A stretch of DNA of 64,000 nt from Dyella caseinilytica (GTDB lineage: Bacteria > Pseudomonadota > Gammaproteobacteria > Xanthomonadales > Rhodanobacteraceae). The DNA lies in the NCBI RefSeq assembly GCF_016865235.1, contig NZ_CP064030.1, positions 2,232,001 through 2,296,000 on the forward strand. Direction: 5' to 3'. The notes under the pieces are model-generated. The model ran no database searches, was not told where the DNA came from, and saw nothing but the letters and a program-made list of their open reading frames with translations. Positions 25,893 to 34,761 of the stretch are shown in pieces (position 1 is the first letter of the stretch; every line of letters begins with the position of its first letter). Position numbers and translations under genes: made by a program.

Positions 25893-27579
25893 TTGGTGGT
25901 ACTTCGACGACCCTGCGCGATTCAAGCTCGAACGCGAAGAACTCAATGAACTGGCCGCGCGATCCGAATGGCTGACCCTGGGCGAGCTCAGGGTCAATGG
26001 CAACCTACGTCTGGAACAAGAGTTCGAGGTTAACCTGGGGCATCGCCAGGTCGCTTTCATCCTGCGTTATCCCGACAGTTTTCCGTTTTCGCCACCGTCG
26101 GTGTTTCCGCGCGACGAGCAATACCGCTTGTCGGGTCATCAGTACGGTCCCGGCGGCGAACTATGCCTGGAGTATCGCGCGGACAATTGGTCGCCAGAGT
26201 TCAAGGGCTGGCAACTCGTCCAAAGCGCCTACAACCTGCTGTCGGGAGAAAACCCCGCGCCCGGTGAGCGGGGTGAAGTGCCCTCCGCGCACGCCCTCAC
26301 TGAGGGGCAGCGTACGCGAACGTCGGCATCCCGGTTGGTGATGAATAGCAATCTTGCCGTGGTTTTCGAAGCGTTGCCAGAAGGCTTTCCAATCACGGGC
26401 GACGCGTACGTCAATATACGTTCGCAGAACCGCGTTTTCTTCATCACCTCCTTGGGGGAAGCAGGACGTTTCTATAACGATGAGAGTGTTCCTGCACTGA
26501 TACGCGAGGATGGGCTCCAACGGACCGTCCGCATTACTCGTGTCGATGCGGCCGCCATGTTGCCTGATACGGAGACACGCGAAGTTTTCGTTGCCACCGC
26601 CGCGCCGCTTGGATGGCAGCCGGAAGATCAACTCTTTGTCGTACTCCAGGATGGGGAGATCGTGGTGTATCGTGTCTATGACACCTGGGTGGATAACGTG
26701 ACGGTTCTGCCTCCCGAGCCGAACGTTGCCCGAAGCGGTCACGACCATGAACCGCTCAATGCAAAACGTGTCGGCATGGTCGGCTGTGGGTCGCTAGGGA
26801 GCAAGGTGGCGGCGATGCTCGCGCGCGTGGGCGTCGTGGACTTCGTACTCGTCGACGATGATCTGTTTTTGCCCGGCAACGTTGAACGCAACGATCTGGA
26901 TTGGCGCGACGTCGGATTGCATAAGGCGAGCGCCGTCGGCGAAAAGCTCCAACGCATCCGCACGGGAGTCAAGACGAACGTTCTACGTCGTCAACTGGGT
27001 GGACAGGAGTCTTCAACCGCATCCGAAGGCACCATGGCAGCGCTCAGCCATTGCGACTTGATCTTTGACGCCACCGCTAATCCTGTGGCGGCCAACATCT
27101 TGTCGCAGTTTGCGACGCGGATCCCAGTTGTATGGGCGGAGATCTACGCCGGTGGTGTTGGGGGCATGATCGCGCGACATCGGCCAGGGAAAGAACCGCC
27201 GATGGACTTGATGCGCCGGGCCGTGGACAACTGGTTTAGGGAAAAGGATGTTCCGGTGCCTAGGGCCGACGTTGACTATGGGCAGCGCCAGGGCGACGTC
27301 ACGATGATCGCCGATGACGCGGATGTCTCCGCCATCGCGGCCCCCGCGACCCGCCTCGCCATTGACACGTTATTGGCACGCGAGCCTTCTTATTTTCCGA
27401 ACTCGATGTACATCATCGGCCTGTCACCCTGCCCGCTCTTCGAACAGCCCTTTGTCACCTATCCAATCGATTTGCCTGAGCCGCCTCCGGTGGCCGAAGC
27501 ACCCGCGTTGTCCGACGACGAACGACGAGAGGAACTCACTCGTATCGTCGACATGTTTCAACGGTTGCGTAACGCATGA
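25879..27579 (+). CDS. E2-E1 ubiquitin-transferase-like fusion (Cap2-like)
   Basis: 566 residues. The N-terminal E2-like domain (about 1-130) has SFPFSPPSVFP and the candidate catalytic Cys96 in GGELCLEYRADNWSP. The C-terminal ThiF/E1 domain starts at about 295 with the nucleotide loop GMVGCGSLGSKVAAML and FVLVDDDLFLPGNVERN. A Cys in GLSPCPLFEQ near the end may be the E1 cysteine. This E2-E1 order matches Cap2 of type II CBASS, which conjugates the C-terminus of a nucleotidyltransferase to a target. Here the neighbour is a nucleotide cyclase instead. The start overlaps the cyclase end, and its stop overlaps the next start. Confidence 0.87.
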   Translation: MASHDWWYFDDPARFKLEREELNELAARSEWLTLGELRVNGNLRLEQEFEVNLGHRQVAFILRYPDSFPFSPPSVFPRDEQYRLSGHQYGPGGELCLEYRADNWSPEFKGWQLVQSAYNLLSGENPAPGERGEVPSAHALTEGQRTRTSASRLVMNSNLAVVFEALPEGFPITGDAYVNIRSQNRVFFITSLGEAGRFYNDESVPALIREDGLQRTVRITRVDAAAMLPDTETREVFVATAAPLGWQPEDQLFVVLQDGEIVVYRVYDTWVDNVTVLPPEPNVARSGHDHEPLNAKRVGMVGCGSLGSKVAAMLARVGVVDFVLVDDDLFLPGNVERNDLDWRDVGLHKASAVGEKLQRIRTGVKTNVLRRQLGGQESSTASEGTMAALSHCDLIFDATANPVAANILSQFATRIPVVWAEIYAGGVGGMIARHRPGKEPPMDLMRRAVDNWFREKDVPVPRADVDYGQRQGDVTMIADDADVSAIAAPATRLAIDTLLAREPSYFPNSMYIIGLSPCPLFEQPFVTYPIDLPEPPPVAEAPALSDDERREELTRIVDMFQRLRNA

Positions 27580-28103
27580 AACTCATTGTGACCATGGCCC
27601 ACATTCAGTTGCTTGTGCAAACGCTCAAGCAGGCAGGCAGGTGCGAAACGGGTGGAGTGCTCGTCGCCGAGCACGTCGGCGACGATACGTTTCGCCTCGC
27701 GGACCTGTCCGTTCAAGCCACCTGCGGAAGCACCACGCACTTTGTGCGCGACCCTGCAGAACATCGCGCCTTTTTGGATGCTTTCTTTGACCGAACGGGA
27801 CACAACTACGCACGTTACAACTACTTTGGCGAATGGCATTCCCATACGATCGTGCCGCCCATTCCGAGTACGGAAGATTGCGACACGATGGATCGCATTG
27901 TGCGTGATCCCAATACACGCGCAACGTTTTCCGTACTGCTGGTTGCACGTTTAGGCATGTGGCGAACGCTTGCCATTTCCGCCACAGCTTTTCGCGATGG
28001 TCACGCTCCCGATCCCGTTGACGTACTGGATGAGGACGGCCGCATCCACCCGAAGATTCGCCACCTCCGCATCGGTCGACGACGGCGGTTGATTGCTATT
28101 TGA
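27576..28103 (+). CDS. JAB/JAMM metalloprotease (Cap3-like)
   Basis: 175 residues, overlapping the previous gene by ATGA. The full JAMM motif is present: Glu24 in CETGG, then HSHTIVPPIPSTED giving His88, His90, Ser98 and Asp101 with exact spacing. Such peptidases cleave isopeptide or peptide bonds at a modifier C-terminus. Cap3 in type II CBASS reverses Cap2 conjugation. The expected function here is removal of the cyclase or a similar adduct from its target, which is inference from gene order and motif. Confidence 0.88.
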   Translation: MKLIVTMAHIQLLVQTLKQAGRCETGGVLVAEHVGDDTFRLADLSVQATCGSTTHFVRDPAEHRAFLDAFFDRTGHNYARYNYFGEWHSHTIVPPIPSTEDCDTMDRIVRDPNTRATFSVLLVARLGMWRTLAISATAFRDGHAPDPVDVLDEDGRIHPKIRHLRIGRRRRLIAI

Positions 28104-28163
28104 TCGATCCACTCTGTGCTGATAGGAACTCAGTGCGGCCACCACTTACCTTGGATTTTCTCC

Positions 28164-29090
28164 ATGAAAGAACGATTTGAAGATCGCAACGTACTCGTCG
28201 ACAGTCTGCTATCACAGACGATCGTGCAAGGCAACACCGCGTTGGCCGAGCTGCTCGCGTCGCGAGGAGAGTTGGTCGAGTGTGAAGCCGGCGAGAACTT
28301 GATCGAGCAGGGTGCATCTGACCAAGACGTCTACTTCCTGCTGAGCGGCAAGCTCCGCATCATCATCAACAGCTCACGACTTCATTTGCGCGAACCGGGA
28401 AGGACAGTCGGTGAAATGTCGATGCTAAGCCCCGGTACACCGCGTTCTGCAACGCTCAACGCGGAAGAGATCTGTGTGGCACTCAAGCTAACGCCGCAGG
28501 CTTTCGCCGAATGCCTGGATGCTCATCCCAAGAGCTGGCGGCTTTTGTGCCGCGATTTAGCGCAACGTATCGAACAGCGAAACCAATACGTGAACCGCTC
28601 GAACATGCGTCCGCGCGTCTTCATCATCTGCTCGAAAGAGGCCTTGGATGTTGCTGAGGAGATCCGCCTTGGACTGAGTTTCTCCGATATGGTTGTCGTC
28701 CTTTGGAGCGATGACATGATCTTCCCCGCCGGCTCCTACCCCATCGAAGCGCTGGAACAGCAAGTCTTGGCGGCCGACTTTGGCATCGCCGTCGCAAGCC
28801 CCGATGACCTGGTCCGCGCACGTGATCGAACGGAGAAAGCACCTCGCGATAACGTGATCTTCGAGCTTGGCTTTTTCATGTCGCAGCTTGGAAAAAACCG
28901 CACGTTTCTTTTGGTTCCAAAAGCAACGGACGTAAAGATTCCCTCTGACTTTAAGGGCATCACGCCACTTCATTACGACCTGGCAGAGCCCGATCGCGAA
29001 TTATCGACCGCCTTGGGGCCCACCGTCACGCGGCTCAAGAAACTTATTGCCGAGCGCAAAGTTCGGTCTTCCTTTGCACAGACGAAGTAA
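28164..29090 (+). CDS. cNMP-binding domain plus TIR-like effector (PycTIR-like)
   Basis: 308 residues from ATG 28164, which begins the folded domain better than the upstream in-frame start. Residues 25-140 are a cyclic-nucleotide-binding domain with the phosphate cassette VGEMSML (82-88) and PRSAT (93-97). Residues 150-255 form a TIR-like NAD-hydrolase domain of the CAP12/Pycsar type (RPRVFIICSKEA; catalytic Glu candidate E234 in NVIFELGFFMSQ). On ligand binding such proteins degrade NAD and stop growth. The gene lies 60 bases after the JAMM gene, so it is probably the effector for the upstream cyclase. Confidence 0.88.
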   Translation: MKERFEDRNVLVDSLLSQTIVQGNTALAELLASRGELVECEAGENLIEQGASDQDVYFLLSGKLRIIINSSRLHLREPGRTVGEMSMLSPGTPRSATLNAEEICVALKLTPQAFAECLDAHPKSWRLLCRDLAQRIEQRNQYVNRSNMRPRVFIICSKEALDVAEEIRLGLSFSDMVVVLWSDDMIFPAGSYPIEALEQQVLAADFGIAVASPDDLVRARDRTEKAPRDNVIFELGFFMSQLGKNRTFLLVPKATDVKIPSDFKGITPLHYDLAEPDRELSTALGPTVTRLKKLIAERKVRSSFAQTK

Positions 29091-29110
29091 CCGGCAGAGA
29101 CAGAGGCCAT

Positions 29111-29617
29111 ATGGCGAAGGACAATCTCGATAGCGCTAGAAAACAGCTCGATCTTACCCTGGGCTTCTTCCCACGTGTGGATACAAAGCTGTCCATCGTG
29201 CTCGGCATTGATCTTGGCATGTTGGGACTCTTGCTGAGCAAGGTGCCGGACGACTTGAGTAAATTGCCCTCCTGGGTCTGGATCGCCGCGTCATTTTTTG
29301 GCGCGGCGATGATCCTAAGTTTGTTTTCCCTCTATTTCGGTTCATTTCCGAACGTTAACGGAGGCAACAAATCCCTCGTCTTCTTCCGCACCATCGCCAA
29401 GAAGCAAGCCAATCTTTTCGTCCGCGAATACCAGGCGCTGACTGAAGAGTCGCTTACGGAGGACTTGCTGCATCAAGCATGGCGAAATTCCGTGATCCTG
29501 GACAAGAAGTTTAGCCATCTCAAGTCGGCGTACATCGCGACGGTTCTTAGCCTCATACCCTGGTCCATCAATCTCTTCGAATTCATCCGTGCTGCCAGCC
29601 TCGTTAAACATGGATGA
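29111..29617 (+). CDS. Membrane effector, PycTM-like
   Basis: 168 residues, starting 20 bases after the TIR effector. Hydrophobic segments lie around residues 38-57 (SIVLGIDLGMLGLLLSKV), 65-85 (VWIAASFFGAAMILSLFSLY) and near the C-terminus (YIATVLSLIPWSINLFEFI). The N-terminal DSARKQLDLTLGFFPRVDTK is typical of the Pycsar membrane-effector family, in which the soluble loop binds a cyclic pyrimidine and the helices permeabilise the membrane. The next gene is a second cyclase on the same strand. It could answer either cyclase. Confidence 0.75.
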   Translation: MAKDNLDSARKQLDLTLGFFPRVDTKLSIVLGIDLGMLGLLLSKVPDDLSKLPSWVWIAASFFGAAMILSLFSLYFGSFPNVNGGNKSLVFFRTIAKKQANLFVREYQALTEESLTEDLLHQAWRNSVILDKKFSHLKSAYIATVLSLIPWSINLFEFIRAASLVKHG

Positions 29618-29695
29618 CGAGTCGCTTGAGATATAGGTCGAATTGACCGCTCATACCATCAGTACGGTCGCGCTTGAACAGGAGGCATTTGCGCC

Positions 29696-30394
29696 ATGGG
29701 GCTTAAGGACGAAATAGCTCAGGACATCAGTGCAATTTTTCGTTATTCATGGCCAACGACGGCCGCTCGTGTCGTCCCTCAACCCAGCGATATACAGTTG
29801 GGCGACGCCGCCAGAGAACTTACGGATGCGGTCGTGCTGTATGCGGATCTGGAGGGATCGACCGCGATGGTGGATGGCATGCCGTGGCAATTCAGCGCCC
29901 AGGTTTACAAGAGCTTCTTGCGCTGGGCAGCCAGGATCATTCGATCCGAAGGCGGTGACATCACCGCTTACGATGGTGACCGGGTCATGGCGATTTATAC
30001 CGCAACCGGCGCAAGTGATCGCGCCGTGCGCACGGCCCAGAAGATCTACTGGATGGTGCGACACATCATCAATCCAACGATAACGACCTTGCATCCTCGC
30101 ACAGCGTTTAGGGTGCAGCACAGCGTGGGAATCGATCGTTCGCGCTTACACGCGGTGCGTACAGGTATCCGGGGCGACAACGATATTGTTTGGGTGGGGA
30201 GCGCTGCCAATCATGCGGCCAAACTGACAACACTCGGCGCGAATCCACCCACTTGGATAACAAAGGCTGTCTATGATGCACTGAATGCCCAACTTCGTTG
30301 GGGATTGGACGGGAGCCCCATATGGGAGGCTCGTCTTTGGACCGAGAGACAAAATCGACCGATTTATTGCTCCGGCTGGGAGCTCTCCTTGTAA
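29696..30394 (+). CDS. Single-domain class III nucleotide cyclase (PycC-like)
   Basis: 232 residues. One complete cyclase domain has the two metal Asps (Asp51 in YADLEGS, Asp95 in YDGDRVMAIY) and the Asn172/Lys176 motif SAANHAAKL, so a homodimer would have two full sites. Length and the ANHAAK motif (Lys where ordinary class III enzymes have Arg) fit PycC, which makes cCMP or cUMP upon phage infection. A PycTM-like gene precedes it by 78 bases. This would be a second sensor in the same island. The base it uses cannot be decided from sequence. Confidence 0.85.
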   Translation: MGLKDEIAQDISAIFRYSWPTTAARVVPQPSDIQLGDAARELTDAVVLYADLEGSTAMVDGMPWQFSAQVYKSFLRWAARIIRSEGGDITAYDGDRVMAIYTATGASDRAVRTAQKIYWMVRHIINPTITTLHPRTAFRVQHSVGIDRSRLHAVRTGIRGDNDIVWVGSAANHAAKLTTLGANPPTWITKAVYDALNAQLRWGLDGSPIWEARLWTERQNRPIYCSGWELSL

Positions 30395-30533
30395 GCATTT
30401 CCATCGCCAAGCGCATGAGGTGGCTGCAGCAGACCAGATTATCGGGCACGCAATGTAAGGACGGCATATGTTGCCGTAGCGTTCCCTACCATATTTGTCG
30501 ATATTTTATGGCCTAAACGGGGCTTTACCAATT

Positions 30534-31061
30534 ATGTTCAACATAGATCCTTACGCAAAGCGCATCTATATCCGTGATGCGCAGGACCACGACAAGTACT
30601 CGTGCTCAAACATCGTTCGTGCGGTCCTGAATGACAAACATTGGCAGCCTTATGAGAACAACATAGGCTACGGCGGCACCCTAAATCTCGTCGCCATTCA
30701 AAATGAACAAGTGGTGGGCTTCGCCACGACACTACTTCCACCTCTTCCGAGCTTTAAGCCCCGTGGTATGTATGACGTACTTCGCCCTTACATTGGTTTT
30801 GTCGGGCGGCTGCCTCAGGATAAAGGTCAAAGTATTGGGATGAGCTTGGTGGAAGAGGTTTGCCAACGTTTGCTGGAGAAAGGGGCGCATCGAAATGTAT
30901 TTTTGGAGTGCGAAAACGGACTCAAGACCTATTACGAACGTCTTGGGTTTCGCTATATCGGTCCAGAGAAAGTGGCAAGCGAACACAACGTGCAGGTCGC
31001 TCGCGGTCTATATCGACGTCAATGCTTAAGACACGATGCCATGAGCGATTTTCTCACATAG
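30534..31061 (+). CDS. GNAT family N-acetyltransferase
   Basis: 175 residues from ATG 30534. The domain shows the acetyl-CoA binding strand-loop FVGRLPQDKGQSIGMSLVEE (a Q/R-x-x-G-x-G/A-type loop) and the later EN-GLKTYYERLGFRYIG that closes many GNAT folds. Substrate is unknown; antibiotic or protein acetylation is possible. It sits between the Pycsar genes and the transposition genes, convergent with tniQ, so it is cargo. It could be unrelated to defence. Confidence 0.8.
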   Translation: MFNIDPYAKRIYIRDAQDHDKYSCSNIVRAVLNDKHWQPYENNIGYGGTLNLVAIQNEQVVGFATTLLPPLPSFKPRGMYDVLRPYIGFVGRLPQDKGQSIGMSLVEEVCQRLLEKGAHRNVFLECENGLKTYYERLGFRYIGPEKVASEHNVQVARGLYRRQCLRHDAMSDFLT

Positions 31062-31095
31062 TGACGCAGAGTTTCGAGCCTTCATTGCACGGCCT

Positions 31096-32046
31096 TCAGT
31101 CAAGATCAATCGACGACGCGTGGCAAAACCTCGCCGCAGCCTCCAACCTGTCCCACGCCGATGCAGGCGGCACCAAGATCTGCGCATGTTTTCCTGAAGT
31201 TCGCATCTGATGATGCTGGATGCGTGCGAGAACATACGCCACCGCTTCGAGGACTCTTTTCACCTCTCGCATTTCCATGTGCTCGAAAACATCGCAGGGA
31301 AAGAATGGAATTTCGATCGATTCAGTCTCGTCGAACCAATCGCTCCAGCCCCGCTCATGATGCTTGAAGCAAGTCTCTTCAATCAGACATCGCAACATGC
31401 ACAACCATTCTGCAACGCTCACCCGTCGACGTTTCAAATCAACGTAGCCTTGCGTCCAACCCTGCCAGGTCAAAGCATCCATCAAGCGAATCGCAGGAGT
31501 TGCCAACTGCGGCCCATCTACCCACCTGGTTTCTTCACCGGAAAAAACGGCACGTTCCAGTAACTGTCCATGGATGGGACAACTACGGAGCATTGGTAAA
31601 CGCCAAATCAAGCGGTAGAACCCTTCCCCGTTCTCAGCGACACATTCACGGCATGCGAACAAGATCCACCGATCGGGCCGCCAAGGCTGCCATCCATTGT
31701 AGTGGTGAGGTTTTTGTGTTTCATCTGAGAACAAAATTTCGTAGCGGCTTAAATACTCTTTCGGTGTCGGAACGGTGGTGTCGGTGAGCAAGCGATCCCA
31801 TTGGCCGGCCAGAGTCATTAAACGAATATCTGAAGCTGGAACGCCCGTTTTTGCTGAAAGACCTCGAATCACCCAATGAGGAATCTGTGTATCGGCGTCG
31901 ACATATGTCGTATCAGGCCATCCAAACGTCCGGTGTAAAAGAACATCCCATTCCGTTCCATACTGACGCGCGATTCGCACAATCCAAGACGTAATTGCCT
32001 CCCCTTCTAGGGGAAGCGGATGTAATGGCCAACGCCTGGCGTGCAT
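31096..32046 (-). CDS. tniQ: TniQ family transposon targeting protein
   Basis: 316 residues. The N-terminus WPLHPLPLEGEAITSWIVRIARQYG is typical of TniQ/TnsD (x-P-x-x-x-E-S-x-x-S/T-W-x-x-R). Zinc-binding residues appear in FACRECVAENGEGFYRLIW and SCPIHGQLLE. TniQ in Tn402/Tn5053 and TnsD in Tn7 help choose the target. The start overlaps the tniB stop (TAATG), so the two are coupled. With TniA and TniB it forms a minimal transposition module. Confidence 0.88.
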   Translation of the reverse strand: MHARRWPLHPLPLEGEAITSWIVRIARQYGTEWDVLLHRTFGWPDTTYVDADTQIPHWVIRGLSAKTGVPASDIRLMTLAGQWDRLLTDTTVPTPKEYLSRYEILFSDETQKPHHYNGWQPWRPDRWILFACRECVAENGEGFYRLIWRLPMLRSCPIHGQLLERAVFSGEETRWVDGPQLATPAIRLMDALTWQGWTQGYVDLKRRRVSVAEWLCMLRCLIEETCFKHHERGWSDWFDETESIEIPFFPCDVFEHMEMREVKRVLEAVAYVLARIQHHQMRTSGKHAQILVPPASAWDRLEAAARFCHASSIDLD

Positions 32047-32957
32047 TACAAAACTCGCTCAAAAGCTCGCCGCCGATCGCTCGGTGATTCGTAAGGTGTC
32101 TGTAGCAGCGTTTTGCGATTGATTGATTCCTCACCCGTGCTGATAGCGGTCTCTGCAGCAGCACTCAACAAGCGTGCGATTTCACCGATCGTACCCTCGC
32201 TTCGTTCGAGAAGATATTGCGCCATATCCACTTGCTGCAAATTGGAAGGTTGCTTCAACGGTAAGGAGGCGGCGAAGGAAGCCAGCAGCGACTGCAGCTC
32301 TTCACCTTGCACCCACCGGGGCAACGGGATAGGTTCGAAGCGGTTTTCCAGTTGGGGATCTGAACGGATTGCCAAGTGCGCCTCTTGGATGCCTACGCCG
32401 ACAATCGGAATGCGCAAGCTATTCCCCAAATAGCGAAGTAGATTCAGAAATTCGAGTCGATGATTACGCTGTCCGGCGAGGATGTTATGGATTTCGTCGA
32501 TGATCAACATCTTTGCTCCCACTGCCTCCAGAAGCTTGATCGCCGACAACTCCAGCTCGGCGATTCGCGCACGAGGATAGGCAGGTGGGGCTCCTAACTC
32601 GAAGAGAAGCATGGAGTAAAACCGCGAAATCGTTGGATCGCTCGGCATTTGCAATGCCACTACTGGGAGCTTTTCGATTGCACTGTAACGCTTATGCACC
32701 ACGTGGTTTTTACGCCGGAAGCGTTCGATGATCATCGATTTGCCATTATTTGTTGGCCCGATCAGCAGCATGTTTGGCATGCGTTGTTTGGGCGGCCACG
32801 CGAGCAAATCGTCCAAGCGTTCAAGAATGTGCAAAGCCTTCGTATAACCGATCCAGCGATCGGAACGTATATGCTGAATGCGCTCGCTATCGGGCAAAAG
32901 CGCAATTTTTTTTGCATGTGTAGTGAGATGGGGTAAGTCTGCGGCTGCAGCGCGCAT
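32046..32957 (-). CDS. tniB: TniB AAA ATPase of the transposition complex
   Basis: 303 residues. Walker A is NMLLIGPTNNGKSMIIERF and Walker B is KMLIIDEIHNILAG. A sensor/arginine region follows (RIPIVGVGIQEAHLAIRSD). The family (TniB/TnsC) regulates the transposase and marks the target DNA. The ATG lies 3 bases after the tniA stop. Length fits TniB (about 300). Confidence 0.92.
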   Translation of the reverse strand: MRAAAADLPHLTTHAKKIALLPDSERIQHIRSDRWIGYTKALHILERLDDLLAWPPKQRMPNMLLIGPTNNGKSMIIERFRRKNHVVHKRYSAIEKLPVVALQMPSDPTISRFYSMLLFELGAPPAYPRARIAELELSAIKLLEAVGAKMLIIDEIHNILAGQRNHRLEFLNLLRYLGNSLRIPIVGVGIQEAHLAIRSDPQLENRFEPIPLPRWVQGEELQSLLASFAASLPLKQPSNLQQVDMAQYLLERSEGTIGEIARLLSAAAETAISTGEESINRKTLLQTPYESPSDRRRAFERVL

Positions 32958-32960
32958 AAA

Positions 32961-34619
32961 TCACCACTCTTCTATCTCTGCAAAGGGTGGCACTTCTTTT
33001 GCCGCCGTCATGTCGGGTGGCGGGGGCGATTTGTGATGATGCGTTGAACGGTTGAGATGGCCAATTCTTGCGTTATCGCGCTTTGCACGGCGTTTTTCTT
33101 TCATGGCAGTTGCCACGATCGTTCGCATGCGTTCAATTGTTTGAAAGATCAGCTCTTCATTGACTTGGGCATAACCTTTTTCGCGCAGTACAGTGATCGC
33201 GCGACGATGTTCCCACAGCGCTATTGGGGGCGCGGATTGTGTGCGATACGGTATTTCCTGGTAGTTCCGGTTAACGGGATCGAGCACCCAAATTCGACTC
33301 AGATCACGCGGATCACGGCGAATAACAAACCGATCCAGTTGATCGCGCTGCGCGATCCAAGGTTGCAACGCATTGCTGAAATAGGTGATGTGATCGATGA
33401 CGAAGCCGTGGCGCCCTATTCTTCGACGGATTACGGGGAGAAAATCGATCAGGAACTCCGTGGGTTTGGCTACGGTAGCAGGCTTGTTTTCCTCTTCGAT
33501 TGCTTGAGCCCACACGGCCGCTGGCGGCGCATGTACGCCCGACTGAATGCTTGCGTGATAAACCCCGCAGATCGCATTGACCAACCAGCACTCTAGCTCT
33601 TTAAGCGTCAATGCTGCTTGCGCTTGCGAATCGTAGGCCCCCTTTTGAGCCGGATTGGAAAAGGTCGTCCCAGGTAGTTCATGGGTCATTTGCATCACGG
33701 TGCCAATTACGCGTTCAACGATGCCGCCGTAGTTGGGTTGGCCTGGAGGCCGGTAGACAATTTCGATACCGTGTTGAGCGCAGCCGCGTCGGAGTGCCTC
33801 GCTCTTAAATTCGGCTGCGTTGTCGAGATGGAGTTTCTGCGGTTTCCCATACATCGGCCAAGAGAGACTGAGCCCAAGCCGTTCCAAATAGGCGACTTTG
33901 CTGGAAACGACATGGGTAAGACAAAGAGCAACGGAAGTTGCCGATGGCGCTTCCAGCGTCACTAGCATGCCCACGATGCAACGACTGAATACGTCGATAG
34001 CCACCGTAAAGTACGGTCGTCCGATTGGCGAACGGTCGCATTCATCGACAACCATCACATCCATAACCGTGTGATCAATTTGAACGACTTCCAGCGGTGA
34101 ACTGACTTTCAGCGTTGACTCTCGAGACGCATAAAGTGGCCGTGTGGCGTCTTGCCCTTCTCGCTTACTTTTAACAACAATCTGGTCGAGCGCCTTGATT
34201 CGTGCCTGGACGGTGTTACGAGCAGGGGAAGCTATTTTTGCCGCTCGGCATCTGTTCTGAATTTTGCGCATTACAGCCGACAGGCGTCGACGTTGCCGCG
34301 ATAGATATAATGAGCGGATCGCTTCCGCGATGATCGTTTCTTGCTCTCGTGAGAGCCGCGTTTGTCCACGCCCGCCAGATGAGCGATGACGAACTACATC
34401 AGTAACGAGTTGCTCTTTCTGCTGCCAACGAGCGACGAGTCTATAGAACAAGCTTTTTGAAATACCGAGCTCATTCGCAGCCTCAGCTGCTGCACCTCGA
34501 CGCGGCTTATTCTGCCGCAAATAATTGCGAATAACGCGAGCGCGCTGCTCGCCTTCGTCCCAATCTTGCTGTGGAACGGTATGCATGCCGGATTCTTTTG
34601 GAACCCCCGTCGGACCCAT
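32961..34619 (-). CDS. tniA: TniA DDE transposase
   Basis: 552 residues. ATG 34619 has CGGAGG 6 bases upstream and begins 130 bases inside the right end. N-terminal helix-turn-helix domains (AAEAANELGISKSLFYRLVAR) lead to the retroviral-integrase-type core: Asp182 (VVQIDHTVMD), Asp266 (LHLDNAAEF) and Glu302 (GGIVERVIGT), the DDE triad. A Mu-type C-terminal beta-barrel follows. The length matches Tn402/Tn5053 TniA (about 560). No TnsA-like endonuclease is next to it, so simple-insertion chemistry would depend on resolution of a cointegrate. Confidence 0.93.
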   Translation of the reverse strand: MGPTGVPKESGMHTVPQQDWDEGEQRARVIRNYLRQNKPRRGAAAEAANELGISKSLFYRLVARWQQKEQLVTDVVRHRSSGGRGQTRLSREQETIIAEAIRSLYLSRQRRRLSAVMRKIQNRCRAAKIASPARNTVQARIKALDQIVVKSKREGQDATRPLYASRESTLKVSSPLEVVQIDHTVMDVMVVDECDRSPIGRPYFTVAIDVFSRCIVGMLVTLEAPSATSVALCLTHVVSSKVAYLERLGLSLSWPMYGKPQKLHLDNAAEFKSEALRRGCAQHGIEIVYRPPGQPNYGGIVERVIGTVMQMTHELPGTTFSNPAQKGAYDSQAQAALTLKELECWLVNAICGVYHASIQSGVHAPPAAVWAQAIEEENKPATVAKPTEFLIDFLPVIRRRIGRHGFVIDHITYFSNALQPWIAQRDQLDRFVIRRDPRDLSRIWVLDPVNRNYQEIPYRTQSAPPIALWEHRRAITVLREKGYAQVNEELIFQTIERMRTIVATAMKEKRRAKRDNARIGHLNRSTHHHKSPPPPDMTAAKEVPPFAEIEEW

Positions 34620-34723
34620 GGCGTCCTCCGGTTTTAGGTGGTCTCATATGCTGCGCGTGAAGGCGGCTTCTGACAAGAGCCTTTCAGAAGTCATCTCCAC
34701 AGCCCTGATTTTTCCTCAAATTT

Positions 34724-34749
34724 TGTCCATAGAACTTCTGAAACTCACA
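34724..34749 (-). repeat. Right terminal inverted repeat of the transposon
   Basis: Reads TGTGAGTTTCAGAAG then TTCTATGGACA on the reverse strand. It is followed by GTCGT (34750-34754), which also occurs at 18032-18036 beside the left end. Confidence 0.88.
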
Positions 34750-34761
34750 GTCGTTATCCAC

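Larger units (their letters stand above)
18036..34749. mobile_element. Tn402/Tn5053-like transposon carrying a defence island
   Basis: Left end TGTCATTTTCAGAAG (18036) and right end (reverse strand from 34749) TGTGAGTTTCAGAAG form inverted repeats matching 22 of 26 bases. Both begin like the Tn402/Tn5053 terminus. The right end also contains GTCAGAAGCCG on the reverse strand (34664-34674), an internal repeat motif I recall from Tn402 ends. tniA, tniB and tniQ lie inside the right end, transcribed inward. GTCGT occurs at 18032-18036 and 34750-34754, a possible 5-bp target duplication overlapping the left end by one base. No tniR serine resolvase is present. Cargo spans a HNH cassette, kfrA/integrase and Pycsar genes. 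Size 16.7 kb. Confidence 0.88.

Noticed and set aside
31096..34619. Possible CRISPR-associated transposon (type V-K-like), since TniA/TniB/TniQ occur there
   Set aside because: No Cas gene, no repeat-spacer array and no tracrRNA-like structure were seen within the element.
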